Assembly (NCBI GenBank): GCA_964035545.1
Contig: OZ037767.1
Span: forward strand, 25,095,628 to 25,159,627
Direction of reading: 5' to 3'
From: Bugula neritina
Taxonomy: Eukaryota > Bryozoa > Gymnolaemata > Cheilostomatida > Bugulidae
Length of the DNA stretch: 64,000 bases
Below the pieces are notes generated by a model, which saw nothing but the letters and a program-made list of their open reading frames with translations, made no database searches and was not told the origin of the DNA. The position numbers and the translations under genes were made by a program. Below, piece after piece: positions 33,962 through 46,469 of this stretch. Position 1 is the stretch's first letter, and each line of letters opens with the position of its first letter.

Positions 33962-34246
33962 GATCTTTTCTTCTATCTAGAAAAAGAACAGAAAATATTT
34001 TTATTAATAAGTTTATAAGAAACATTGTGGTTTTATTACTTTATTAAGCAACGTAATTAACTAATATTTCGGGCACCACATAGTGTGCCGATCTTCAGAG
34101 TAACAATGAATGATTTGTTGTTACTCTAAAGATGGGCACAGTATGTGGTGCCCGAAATATTAGTTAATTACTTTGCCTAATAAAGTAATAAAACCACAAT
34201 GCTTATCGTATACTTATTCATAATTAAATTTCTAGCTGTAAAGATA
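33962..34246. mobile_element. Foldback (inverted-repeat) element, long copy
   Basis: 34022-34112 pairs with the complement of 34113-34205 over about 90 bases with few mismatches (arms containing TATTTCGGGCACCACATA and TGTGGTGCCCGAAATATT). Weaker pairing continues to the edges. The outer arm matches the element at 7.11-7.23 kb. No coding capacity, so MITE-like. Confidence 0.8.
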
Positions 34247-36814
34247 TATTTAAAATATTTTTACTAGTAAAATTTTAATTAGCTATTATTCAATACTCTA
34301 TAATTAAAATTATATTGGGTAATGCTAGCTTACGTACGGGCAATACTTCATATGTTTACGCTTAAAGAAGCTAACATAACATTCAAGTTTTAAGCTAATG
34401 AATGTCAATGAAAAGCTATATGCATGCACGAAGGTATGTAATTAATATAAACGCAATGAATGATTACAATAAACTTATTACCTCTGCGCCATTATTTCAT
34501 ACATGTCTAGCTTATTGATACGTTAAACCAGAAGCACAATTACGTCAATAAGTAAGATACATTCATTTGATACGCAGTGAAGTAGTCCATGAGTTTGCAT
34601 AGCAGTATAATATGGGGGACTTGAGGAGCAGGTCGCACTTCATGTAACTCAAGAGCGTAATTTTAAACACTTGCTAATAAACCTTTTAATAGGAGACTTC
34701 AGCTGTGTAATAACTTTTAGCTGCTGCTACATGTGGTTGTCAATTTTATCAAATACTAACAACAGGTGCTTGCTGAAAGATAAAGGTTGCTGTGCTACAA
34801 TCGGCAAGTGGCTGAGACATTCCTGTGTGGCAATCTTTTGTCCCAAAAATAAGAATATTTTGCAAGCAGGTAAGTTGATAAAGAGAGAAATTAATAAGAT
34901 CATGTATAAAAGATCTATACAAGATATATTTATACAAGATTTGTGTAGAAGATGTGCATAAATTAAATAAACATATAAAATATAAAATATTTATAGTATA
35001 ATATAATATTGCAAGCTAAGAGCAATGATGTAATCTATATATTTAAGCTCAGAAATAATTAAAATAGATGAAGCTTTTTTCAATATATCTTGTTATTGAT
35101 GCGTTATTGGTTCAATATTTAACACTATTGTCAAAATACTTTGATATAACTTGCTTTTCAATGCTTTCACTAAATACATTCATGGTTTTCTTCCACTTTC
35201 ATGTCAAAAAGGGCCTTGGGTGGGTGAGTCCATAGTTCTACTATATTATAATGCAATGGTGATTTACAGTCAAAATATAAGATGGTTGGAGGGTAAATAA
35301 ATATGATCTGACATTGTAAAACTGCACTTACACCTGTATTAATGTTGCGGTAGAGAATATTTGTCTATTATTTTGCACTGAAATTTGATTTCAATATTTT
35401 TGAGTGAGGGCCTAATGCTAAACTCTCACCCTAACTGTGAAGTTTTAACTCCTCAATTCATGCCAATGTCTGAAAGCACATATTTCCTAACATCATAAAT
35501 TACTAACAATGACTGTGGGACTTCAAACACATACTAATAAGTGTTTCACGACAGATAAACATCCTTATCTGCTGAAAAATAGCTGGCGTTTTAAAAAATG
35601 GAATTTCAGCTAAAATCTACAACTATACACAAGTTATGGTTAATATTAGATGAATAATTAGCACATAGCAATACACCAAAAAACAACTCGGATAATGTTA
35701 GTAAACTTGTATGAAGAACTTCAAAATAGTATAGAAGCTTGTTACAATGGATATATATTATATTTTATACTGCATAATTCTATAGCATGTGATGAAATAT
35801 TATAACTGCAACAAAAATATCTCAACAACTCCAAGTTGTTACAGTTTAGTAAAAACTAACCAACTCCTATACTACTCTAAGTGTACCTGTTGACTATTCT
35901 AGTGCGTGTCTAATAAGAAGATTATTTACAACTAGGCTAATGCACACTCAATTCTCTGATGTAAAATAAAAATTAACCTCGTTTCATATGCAAGTCAAAA
36001 CAATAATGCATCTATGTATTTATTGAGCCTAAATAGAAAATTTTAGCTCTTTATAACTGAACACAAACAGTTCCATTCCAGCATGTCTGAAAAGAGTAGT
36101 CGAGTAGTTTGTGTTACTAGCATCATTTGATTGGGTGTTGTTGATTTTTAACTTCCTAGTACAAAAGTTTTTGGTGCCTAAAAGCAAGTATAGTTTTTAT
36201 GTATAATGAGATTATCTCTTAAGTTTTAAAATGCGCTACCTATAAAAAAACTTTGTCATTTTTCAAACCTGCAAGTTGTAATTAAAAAGGAACCGCTTTT
36301 TGAAACAGCTCAGTAAGAAACTTGAAAAATGTCTTTGAAATTAATTATAGAAGCAAAATCTTTTGATACACCGGAATAAAGCTTTTTTGCATTCAAAACT
36401 AATTTGTTTCTGAGGATCAATTTGTGTCCTAAGCTTTTTACAGTTAATACTCATGTTATCACAATAGATTAAAAGTTAACTTATAGCTGCCGAATAATAT
36501 TTATTGTTTTGTTTAGTAGATTGTAATGATGTAAGCAAATAGCATATTGAAGCAATGTGCACATTATTCTTCCTTAATTAGTATTTTTTGCTATCTTTAG
36601 TTATAAAACCATAAACAATATTATTAAATTCTACTTTGCTCACACTGACTATTGTGCTCAGATTTGACAGCTTCTTTTGTCTGGTTGCTTTTGTGAAGGC
36701 AGCTTTTGCAAGAGGAAGCTACACATTAATTACTATGCGACAGGCCATATCTTTGTAAGAACCTTAAAAATAATATATTTTTTTTTAGATTTTTGTGAAG
36801 TTCAGACCAGAAAG
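34247..36814. other. Intergenic AT-rich stretch
   Basis: I see no supported gene. A cysteine-rich open segment at 34768-34869 (KDKGCCATIGKWLRHSC) ends at a good GCAG/GTAAGT donor but has a weak acceptor and no partner exon. Confidence 0.5.
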
Positions 36815-39800
36815 ATGGATGAAGCACATCGTACTGCTCCAGATAGCAGCATACAAGAAGGTCATGTGATGCTAGTGAAGCACACATTTGTACCTTACAA
36901 CAAGGATGAGCTCGGGGTAAAAATTGGTATGCTTGTTTATTTACTTTACTTATATTCAGATGTATGGGTCATTTTACATCCAAGTATGCAGTCATCTTGT
37001 CAATAAAAGTCTAGATTTTAGAAATTGGATTGTAGGGTCTATATTAACTCCACCCCCAAACCATGACTTTTCAAGTAAGAAATGACTGTAATCCCTTATA
37101 AATATAGATATACTATATTAGCTTATACATATTGACATTGCACAATTATATGACTTACAAAATCTGTTTATATTAGTTATTAATTGGGTTTCAAATGCCT
37201 GTTTACAGTAATAGTCTTTTAATGTCAAATATAAAACTAAACTACGGCCACATAAACTTATATTACATAATTAATTCAGACAGAAGATAAGTAGAGAGGT
37301 GCAAAACTTGACTACAAAGAGTACATAACTCCTGTTCATGCTCAACATTTGTAAAAATAGTCAGATGATTATTATGCAGGTATGCGCCTGCATAAACTTT
37401 AGAGTAACTACATATACCTGTAGAAACTATTAAGTTAATCTACAACTGTTATAGAAATTCTTTATTGGTCTTTTCTCAAAACTCTGGAACGTAAATGCTT
37501 GTCTTTGTAAACTGTCTCAAACTATCTACCACTTTTACACACTTCGGCAGTATTTTGCTAGCGTTAATTCAAGGTTTTACAGTAAAAGAAATCTGTAGGT
37601 ATATTTCAAATAGAGCATTGTAGCCCTATTTCCTACTCCCTATTATGCTATGCGAGATTGAGATTGAAATGTAGTAAAGGTGAATGTTTAATTCTAAAAT
37701 TAAAACATATGCTATAGTTGAAAGTAGTGATATATGTAGATTACAAATATGTTGTAATTGTTAGACTGTAGTTCTTTTTATTTGACATAATATATTCATA
37801 AGTAACATTTTTGAGTTCAAAGCAGAGCAAAGCTATAAAAATTTTAAAATCCTTTTAGAAGATATGTTCAATGGCAGACTATGACTATTGAGAAAGCTTC
37901 AGTTAACTTATATACTGCAGGGCAGATAGTGCACTCTGTACACGAAGAGAGCCAGTGGGTCTATGTAACCAATGACACAGGGGGACAGGGGTACGTCCCA
38001 ACCAACTATCTTATTAAAATAGACACCTATACAAAACCAAAGCTAGCCTCAGCTTCCAAAAAGCAATATCAAAAGACGATACCGTCACGAGTCAGCTCGT
38101 CCCCTAAAGCAGAAGCCACAAAGGCAAGCAGCCTAGATGGCTCTGCATCAGAGAGCACACAACTCCACAAGCAGAAGGATGACGAATGCCATGACAATAC
38201 ACTAGCAAAGAGTATTTCCTTTGGTGAGATAGAGTTAGGCGACTATGATATCTTTGGTTGTATCTCAGACTCTAACTCTCTAAAGTACAGTGATTCTGAG
38301 CAAAGCTTAAGTGGCAGTGAATATAACATGTCTTATGAGCCTTTCACTAAGAAACCATCCGGCAAATATCTCGTGCTGCATAACTTCCATGGAGAAGAGG
38401 AAGGCGACGTTTCTATACTGAAAGGTAAACATTTCTGTTTAAAATGTCATAAAAAATATATTCATACAGCAATTCAAACCATTGAATTCGAATTCTTGTG
38501 GTAGCTTTTTGCAGCTTTAGTTGCTTCATTATATTAGATAATATTCAATATAGTTTAATACTATTGATTTATTGTCACCTGGTTTCTGTTTTATTGCAAT
38601 AGTGATGAAATAATAGAAAGACAAACACTTCAATATGAGGCAATCCTAAACAACTGATACTGTATTTTTGCAATAATTTCATTAAAACGTAACATTGTAA
38701 GATATTGAATAACCATAATTCTCATGACAAATTATATATTGGCTGTGTTCAGCCACGATTGAAGTGTTATTTTTAACTATAGAAGATTTCTTGCAATTTC
38801 CTAATTCTAACTTTATCGGAATAATGTTCCTACAAACTCCTTTTTTACCCTAATTAATGTCAGTTTATTACAACTAAAGTCTATAGTTCGGCACATCCTT
38901 TATACCAGGTGACTGCGTCACTGTACTGAATAAAGATGACAGTGAGTGGTACTACCTGCAGACTTCTGATCGTAGAGAGGGTTTTGCTCCTAGAAGTTAT
39001 CTTTGGCAGGCTACTTGCTCATCACCACCGTCAGGTAAAAGTGTATGTTTGTACCAACTATGTTGTACAAGAAAACTGGTTGTAAAATGCTTCCATCAAG
39101 TATAACTCAACCTCTCTTAGCACATTGTGGCCTATACAAATTGGTATGTTGTCAAGTCTATTGCTGCAGAGAAGCAATTATAATCTCGGATGTTTTTTTT
39201 TGACAGCAGCAATGGCTCTGCTTGAATTCAAACCCATTAGGTTAGGATCATTACAGCTGCACTTCTTATAGGCTTATTCTCACCTCACCTATCTCCGCTT
39301 TGTTCGGCTTGGGTATCACGTCCTATAATAGGCTTGTATTAATAATTGTATGACACTTGCTTTTAGTTGATGCTGCTCTTCAACATTGAAAACTCTTAAC
39401 AAGTAAAAAGCACAGTTTTTGACTTAAACTAGATCTATCTACTTTCAAGACCAATTTAAGGTTATCCACTATTTTTAATGAGTTGTCATAAAATTAGTAA
39501 CATTAAATATCTTTTCTTTAATAACTTGAGACAATATGTTTAATGAAAGCAGATTATATTATGTAACTTAGTGACTAGGTATGCGAGAGGTCCAGCATGT
39601 AGTAATAATTTATAAATAGATTTTATAAACATTTAGTAAGCATTTAGTCATTTTCAGTTCCAACTATCATCATGTAAATTATATGTTTTATAATTGTTCT
39701 TTCATTATACGTATAAATATTGATCATGATTTTATATACTGTAGTACTAATTGCAGAGAATATTTCATAAAGCACTTTTGTTGCTCTTTAATCATACACA

Positions 39801-39894
39801 AGTTAAACCAAAACATTATTATTTCTATCTGTTATGCATTGAGTACAATTTTATATTTGCAGAGAAGGCTGATGGGGAAGATTTTATATTCTAG
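36815..39894 (+). CDS. Two-SH3-domain adaptor protein (257 aa)
   Basis: Four exons: 36815-36926, 37921-38424, 38909-39034 and 39863-39894 (774 nt, all introns phase 1). SH3-1 (about residues 21-72) is built across the first junction: VKHTFVPYNKDELGVKI then GGQIVHSVHEESQWVYV and GQGYVPTNYL. The tryptophan and the PxxY pair of the ligand pocket are present. SH3-2 (about 185-238) has YLVLHNFHGEEEGDVSILKG, EWYYL and EGFAPRSYL. The linker is Ser/Lys-rich with an acidic middle. The exon 2 acceptor at 37920 was chosen because it alone restores phase and a gap-free SH3 fold; earlier AGs give a frame clash or an insertion. Likely a cytoplasmic scaffold binding proline-rich partners. No exact ortholog is recognised. 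AATAAA lies at 40150. It converges on NCKIPSD. Confidence 0.87.
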
Positions 39895-40633
39895 AGCACC
39901 CAAGGTACTGGATACAACAAGAGAATAGTAATGCTGAATGTATAAAACGATCTGCAAAAAGAAATTGAAGCTGTAGATTCTATAAAGTGCTTTAAACTTT
40001 AGGAAAAGCAATGTTCTAGAATTTACTGCAGCAACAATTAGTTGAATGAAGTATAAATTGTATATTTACCACTACTGTGGTTTGACTTCAGTGTATGAGA
40101 AGAACAAAATACAATTCCTTACCTGAAAATTTAATTACAGCACCTTAAAAATAAATAATACATCAAACATAGTCACTTATGTAACAAAAATATTGAATTA
40201 TGAACTAAAATTAACACCCTAAAAAGTATGATAGTACATTTGATTAAATTATTAGTGAACGTTTCAGATAAAACAAATGATAAATGCAGATTAAAAACAG
40301 TCAACTCAACATCAAAAATATAGTTATGATACAGCACGGTTAAAACAAAGAAAAGAAATACATAACAGTAATTTCCTTTGTGAGGCTTACCATCATATAT
40401 ATTCATTATTTATTATTTGGTTGCTGCGTTAAGATAATTATGATAGGATTAAGAGTTTGTTTAGCTATCATAATGGTATGATTGTCTATGCTCCTAGTGG
40501 GATACTATTAGTACTGGTTAAAAATGTAAAATATAGTAAACAAAAAGCTTTATTTTGAACAACAAAAGTGGTGAAAGAATAAATGCATTAAATTTAATTG
40601 AGCAATATTTTTCATTAGTGGAAGAAAGACTGT
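39895..40633. other. Convergent intergenic region with poly(A) signals
   Basis: Lies between the stop codons of the two-SH3 gene (plus) and NCKIPSD (minus). Plus-strand AATAAA at 40150-40155 and minus-strand AATAAA at 40549-40554 could end the two transcripts without overlap. Confidence 0.6.
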
Positions 40634-43600
40634 TTACAAGAGTTGTCTTATCTCGTACACTAGAACGGCAGTCATCTGAGCATCTGAACTAGTAGACTCC
40701 TCACCAAACTCAATTTGATTGAGGGCGGATACCAGGTCCCCCTTCCTGTGCTGGTGCTCTTTATAGTCCGAGTTCTGCATAATGAGATGCATGAGAGAAA
40801 GGTACTCGGTTCTAGCCTAGAAATAGAAAATGACATGAGGCAACAGGCTGAATAACTTTTGAAAAGTAAAATCAAAGACCTTATTACTAGTTGTATAGCA
40901 AAAATCACTAAATTATTGAACCAATATCAATAAAAAAGCATTTTTATTCTTGAGTATTACAGTTGCAAGAACAGCTGATTCAGTTAACATCTATCAAGGA
41001 GTTATGGCTCTTGCAAAGTCGCTATTCACTGTACACATTAGTGCGGTCCTGTTATGACTCATATTAATATAAATAACTTACGGCATCATTCTCTGAGCGA
41101 TCAGTAATCTCTCTTATAATGATGTCTATCAGTACTTTCACGTCATTCATATATAAAAGTGTTGCTGTGCTTTTCAGTGAGTAGAGATCACTGGCGAATT
41201 TTAGCACACAGTTCATCTTAGCATCATCGGGGAAGATTTGTATAGGGTCTTCTACAAACATATTGTATGGCAGTTTAGCATTCACAGCCTGATGACTGAA
41301 GAGAAACATGATATATCTATAATATGCAGTTTATCTGTAGATGATGTAGCTACGATATGCCACACACATGATAAGACATTGTAAGCCTCTGAATCATCAA
41401 TTACCTGACTTTTTACTAATTAGATTTATATTATATTAAATATTATATTGATAGACACAAATCTATATATTGTGTAGTCAGTCAAATTCTAAACTTGCTA
41501 AATCTCATTCTTTCATTCCATATCTCTAACAACGCATCTTCTTTTTCATATCTCAAAACTAGAAATCAAACTAAAACTTCTAGCTAACTAAAACCGAGCA
41601 GAGATTAGAGAAATGCTCAAAAATATTACCTCCTTTGTTAAAGAGTTTCAGGAAGTTTTGCGTCAGCACAGTAGCCTCGCTGCACTTGGCCAACTCGGTG
41701 AGTATGACATTAGAATCTGGCTCTTCAAAGTGCAAGTTGAAGGCTAACAGCAGCTCCACACAGACATCTGAGAGGCGTAGATTCTCGCAATGCTCTATCT
41801 TGTCCAGCAGGAAGTTGACAAACTCGTCATTCAGCATACCTGACGAGTGAGAGAGGGAGGATAACCCTTATACACATCATTAGATATTGACACTCTTATA
41901 AACTAAAGCTTAAGGACTGTTATTAGATAGTGACACTCTTATAAGCTGAGGTTGAGAGATTGTTAATTAGCAGTTTGAAGCATTTGACTATCATAGAAAA
42001 GAAACTGTTTCTAAAACAATCCAGATGCACTTTCATCTCAGCTAAATACAAAAGTACTTGTATTGTAATGAAATAATTGTTTATTGACCAATCTGTCTAC
42101 AGGCCAGGGGGAATGTTCGGGCTGTAATGAGTTTTTTTAAAAAGTACTGTAAATAATACAATCTCAGTTCATAATAAATTGTTTGTTGAAAAGTTTTATT
42201 AGTTTTCTCAAATATTAAATTAATAAAGTGACCAATAAAATAAGTTATAATATCTCGTGCATCGCCTTAAATGGATACAAGTTAATAAAAAACAACATTG
42301 TTGTATTGTTGTTTACTAGACTCCTGGCATCAAAGAGCTTGCATGGCAGCAGCTATGATAGCCAATCTATTGCATGCCTGATGCTACTGTGAAGTGTATA
42401 TTAACATCAAAACCAATCATATAATTAGAGATGTCTTACCCTGATAATGAGCAGGAATAGGTTCCCTTGTAGAGAGTACCATACTAAGTAGTATAACTGA
42501 GTGAATACATCTTTGCTCATCTGTTAAACATTAATTACAATATAAATTCATGACTAGTTGTTCCACCTACTAGTTTCAGACTAATGTCTATTCAAATTGA
42601 TTCACTAACTCAAGCAATATTTAAAACACCCAAATCTATCAAATTTTAAATTGGATGACATTTTGGCACTTGGATGACATGCTAGAACAAGTGCTCTATG
42701 CTGAAACATACCTTCCACAGACATTATATCTTTAACTAATTCCAGAGTGAGAGAGGAGTAGAACAAGTTAGTAATGAAGACAGGAGACATGGTGCATAGA
42801 GCACCAAAGATCTGCGACATTGTAGAACGCAAAGCTGAGCGGGTTTCCATTTGGAAATATTGCACTAAATTTTGAACACAATCCAAATCTGCTTTTATGG
42901 AAACTTCAAGTGCCTCTTGGTTTCCCATTGTCTGCAATAAGTAAGTATTAATCTTAAATATTAATATATGCTACACTTCAGTATGCTGCGTAGACTGCTA
43001 TAGCGTATATACATGTAATATACTATACTAACGCAATGTAATATACTATACTAGTATACTGTAATATACTATGCTTATAATATACTGAAATACACTAAAC
43101 TAATATATGTATTATACTAATGTACTGTAAGATACTACACTAGTGTACCGTAAGAATACTACACTAATGTACTGTAATATACATTGGTGTACCGAAAGAA
43201 TACTACACTAATGTACTGTAATATACACTGGTGTACCGTAAGAATACTGCACCTACCAGTATTGAAAGCAGTCTCTTCAGATTTTCCTGAATTTCCTGCT
43301 CGTCGTCGTGTAAGTACCAGCCCCTCTGCTGAAAGTCATTCTTATATCTTGATACATTAGAGAACAACGTCTGCATCTCAACCACGTCTGGGTTCAGTGC
43401 CTCTGCACCACCTGGCAGCTTTTCCTAAAAGTAGTTTATAAGTAGAGGAATTTCAGAGAGAAAATTAAGAAATGGCGATATAAACATACCCTATTATTTA
43501 CTATATATGACATATTGTGTAATATACTCAATATACACACATTTTATACACTATAATATATACAAACATGTTATATACTAGATAAACATAAATATTAAAT

Positions 43601-46469
43601 ACTCTATACATGTTCATGTACCAATTTTAATCAAAATATGTAAAGTATTATGCATGGCAATATACAGAAACTACACAAAAATTCCCTGTAGTAATTGCAA
43701 AGAGCCATTGTTTCAAGAGTAAAACAATGAAACTCTATCACAGATTTTCAGAATAAATTATATTATAACTTTACCTGGTTTAAAGCTTTGTAAATATGTG
43801 GCAGTTGTTCTAACGAGACGGCCTTTGTATGGAGACATTGAACTATCACAGCTACACCAACTTTGCACTTTTCATACGACAGATCAGTTTCCAGACGTAG
43901 AAGTTCTGTCAGCATAGTCGCCATACTGTTGGCAAAATCGTCATGGCAACCACTACAGCAGCAGAGAAACTCGTTACCCTTATGATCAAAATAGCTCAAC
44001 TGTGTATTACAGCTGTGGGGCGCTAAAAATAACTTTGGCTGTAGTGAAATCTAAGTTCTAACAGTATCAGAACACTAAACTATGTAAAGATAATTGTTAC
44101 GTCATCAAACCAGCCGTAAAGAGGAAAATTTGAGAGATGAGGAGCTTAGTCTAAATTCTAAGTTCCTAAAATGTATAGTAGATATTATATCGAGATTTTC
44201 AGCAAAAATAATTTCACCAGAAGTTCATCTCAATTCATCTATATAGCAAGCACATAATAAAATAGTTACTGAATAGCGAAAATAAATGGCAGTTACTCCA
44301 CATGTAAAAAGCTTGAGTGATTGGACAGTCACAAAGTAACCTAGGAACAAGACTAAAATATTCTCTACCCACTCAGTAATGCTTTACAGAATATGTTTTT
44401 AGTTACACCATCATGCATTTCATGTGACTTGCTGGGGGATAGAAAAGAGTTCCAGTAAATATTGAATTATTCGTATAGAAATTGTTTGTTTGACACCGCT
44501 AAATATTATTATTAGGGTGTCCAATGCTGTCCTATACAATAGCAGTCTTATATTTAAGAAAAAATAACTTGCATTAAGTTACATAATACAAAAACGTGGT
44601 CCGCAATAAAACTAGTTACCCAGTAGATTCAGCATCCTTGACAGCTTCAGCAGAACCATTGGCTGGTTGCAATAACTCAGCAGCTGCTTCTGGACACGTG
44701 ACTTCCTGTTTAGCTTTTTCTTTCTTCACGTCAGCAGTTAGCGATTGGACTACCTCCTCATAGTTGTTCATCAGCGTGCTCTGGTGGTGTAATATAGTTC
44801 TAGTGGACAGACAACTCATAATATATACAAATCTTTAGATGCTTTCATAACTAACTTTTAATTAGCAATTTCTCATAAGAAGTTATGTTATTTACATAAT
44901 AAAAATCTTTTAAACACAACTGGCTACAAACAAAATTATTAAAACAACTAATAGAAAAATCAATGCTACTCTACTAAAAAATATTCATGAGCTGAAAGAA
45001 ACTTCAATACTTGTAACTCAATTCTTAATTCACTACAATATAGCATCAATATTACACAACAGTTGAAGTACTTCAGTTTATAAGTTTATAATAAAATTTG
45101 CAATTCGTTCAATTCTTATCTTTAAAAAGACTTTCAGAGTAATTATTTTTCTGTTGATAAAACATTACCTATAATGCAGTTCCTAGTCAAAGCATTTATA
45201 CAATTCAAAGATTTTTTAAAAAGTGCCAATTTTTAAAAACAAAATTTGTTTTCTTTTTTGAAAAATATTAAAAGTTTTATGAGAGCAAACACCAATTTAC
45301 TATCAACATCACAATCATAAATATATAATCTAAACCAAAAGGTTGAACATAATCCCACTACCCACTATCATAACGCTAGTAAATTAAAAAAATAACCAGT
45401 TAACCAATTAAATTCAATACGAAAACTATGGTGTTTCATGTTATGTATTCTTAACAACTATAACAGAAAATGTAATGAGCAAAAGTGCGTAGCATGTATT
45501 AAGTTAATAAAATAGTCGCACCTGATGTGATTATCCAGAGGTGACATGTTCTGTTTCTCCAAGTTTGCAATTCCCTTCTTTAGAAACAGCACACAGCTCT
45601 GTCTGTCACTCTGTAAAATACAAAACTAAACTCTAGCTTTTATTTATGTAACAAATGCAGTCAAATTTCATAACACCCATAATGTTTTATGGTTGCTAAG
45701 AAACTCATTTCATGAATATAAAAATAAACAAAGTTTAAATTTAACTTTTTTCTCCTTTCCCTTATTATGCTTGAATATAATGTAATTATCCAATGTCTAT
45801 ACTACAAAGGAAAAATACAGTCATAAGCCATGCAGGGCATAAGATTTTGTACACATGATTTTTGATACATAACAAAACATTTAAAATAACTTATTAAGGT
45901 ATCCTTTAACCTTACATAACAAACATTTAAAATTGTGTTAGCAACAGGCACTCACGTCACTGTAGAGCTCAAGATAATTTGCAGGCACATATCCTATAAA
46001 CCCTTTACTGTTAACAGCCTGCATCCACAGCCCACTGTGATCCCGACACATGCCGCAAAACAGTTCACCCTTAACAGCTGTTAGTGTACCTGGCCGTAAA
46101 GTATACATTCAGAGATAAACGTAAAATTTTTATTTCATAGATAATAATTATTTTTAAAATAGTTTTGAGCTAAGATGCTTTAAAGCAGACTACAAGCACA
46201 ACTTATATTTCTGATGAAATATTATTAGCTCTTGTGCAGTGTGTGTCATTATTCAATTAACTAATATAGTAAATGTCAACAGGCAGCATTTGGTAGTCAA
46301 AATATCACAGTATTCAGGCTAGTAGAATTACTGGAACAAGAAATATACAAGTATGAAAGCAAGTGTACAGCAGAAATAAAATATGAAAAGAACAACTTTT
46401 AACTAACTGCATGAGACAAGACTACCAACCTCTATCAGAACTGGTGAAGGGATGTAATGCTTTAAACAT
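40634..46469 (-). CDS. NCKIPSD: NCK-interacting protein with SH3 domain (SPIN90/WISH/DIP ortholog, 570 aa)
   Basis: Eleven minus-strand exons: 46430-46469, 45956-46089, 45522-45610, 44620-44799, 43775-44012, 43257-43424, 42712-42931, 42440-42520, 41630-41839, 41082-41251 and 40634-40816. They total 1713 nt with every junction in phase. Residues 1-58 form an N-terminal SH3 domain (MFKALHPF, GLWMQAV, GFIGYVPANYLELY). The middle (59-147) is short compared with vertebrates, which accounts for most of the length difference from the roughly 720-residue human protein. Residues 148-570 match the conserved C-terminal helical region: RYKNDFQQRGWYLHDDE, LVQYFQMETRSALRS, CVELLLAFNLH, DPIQIFPDDAKMNCVLKF, TEYLSLMHLIMQNSDY. 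In the known family this region binds and activates Arp2/3 to seed linear actin filaments, and the protein links Nck, N-WASP and mDia. The exon 10 acceptor at 41252 is supported by alignment (FNKG-EDPIQIF). Confidence 0.95.
42960..43250. repeat. Imperfect tandem repeat in an NCKIPSD intron
   Basis: Units like ACTGTAATATACTACACTAATGT repeat across intron 6, ending a few bases from the exon 6 donor at 43256. Confidence 0.75.

Noticed and set aside
34671-34961. Cysteine-rich 96-codon frame ending near a GTAAGT donor
   Set aside because: No ATG context, weak acceptor and no partner exon. An opposing frame of similar length overlaps it.
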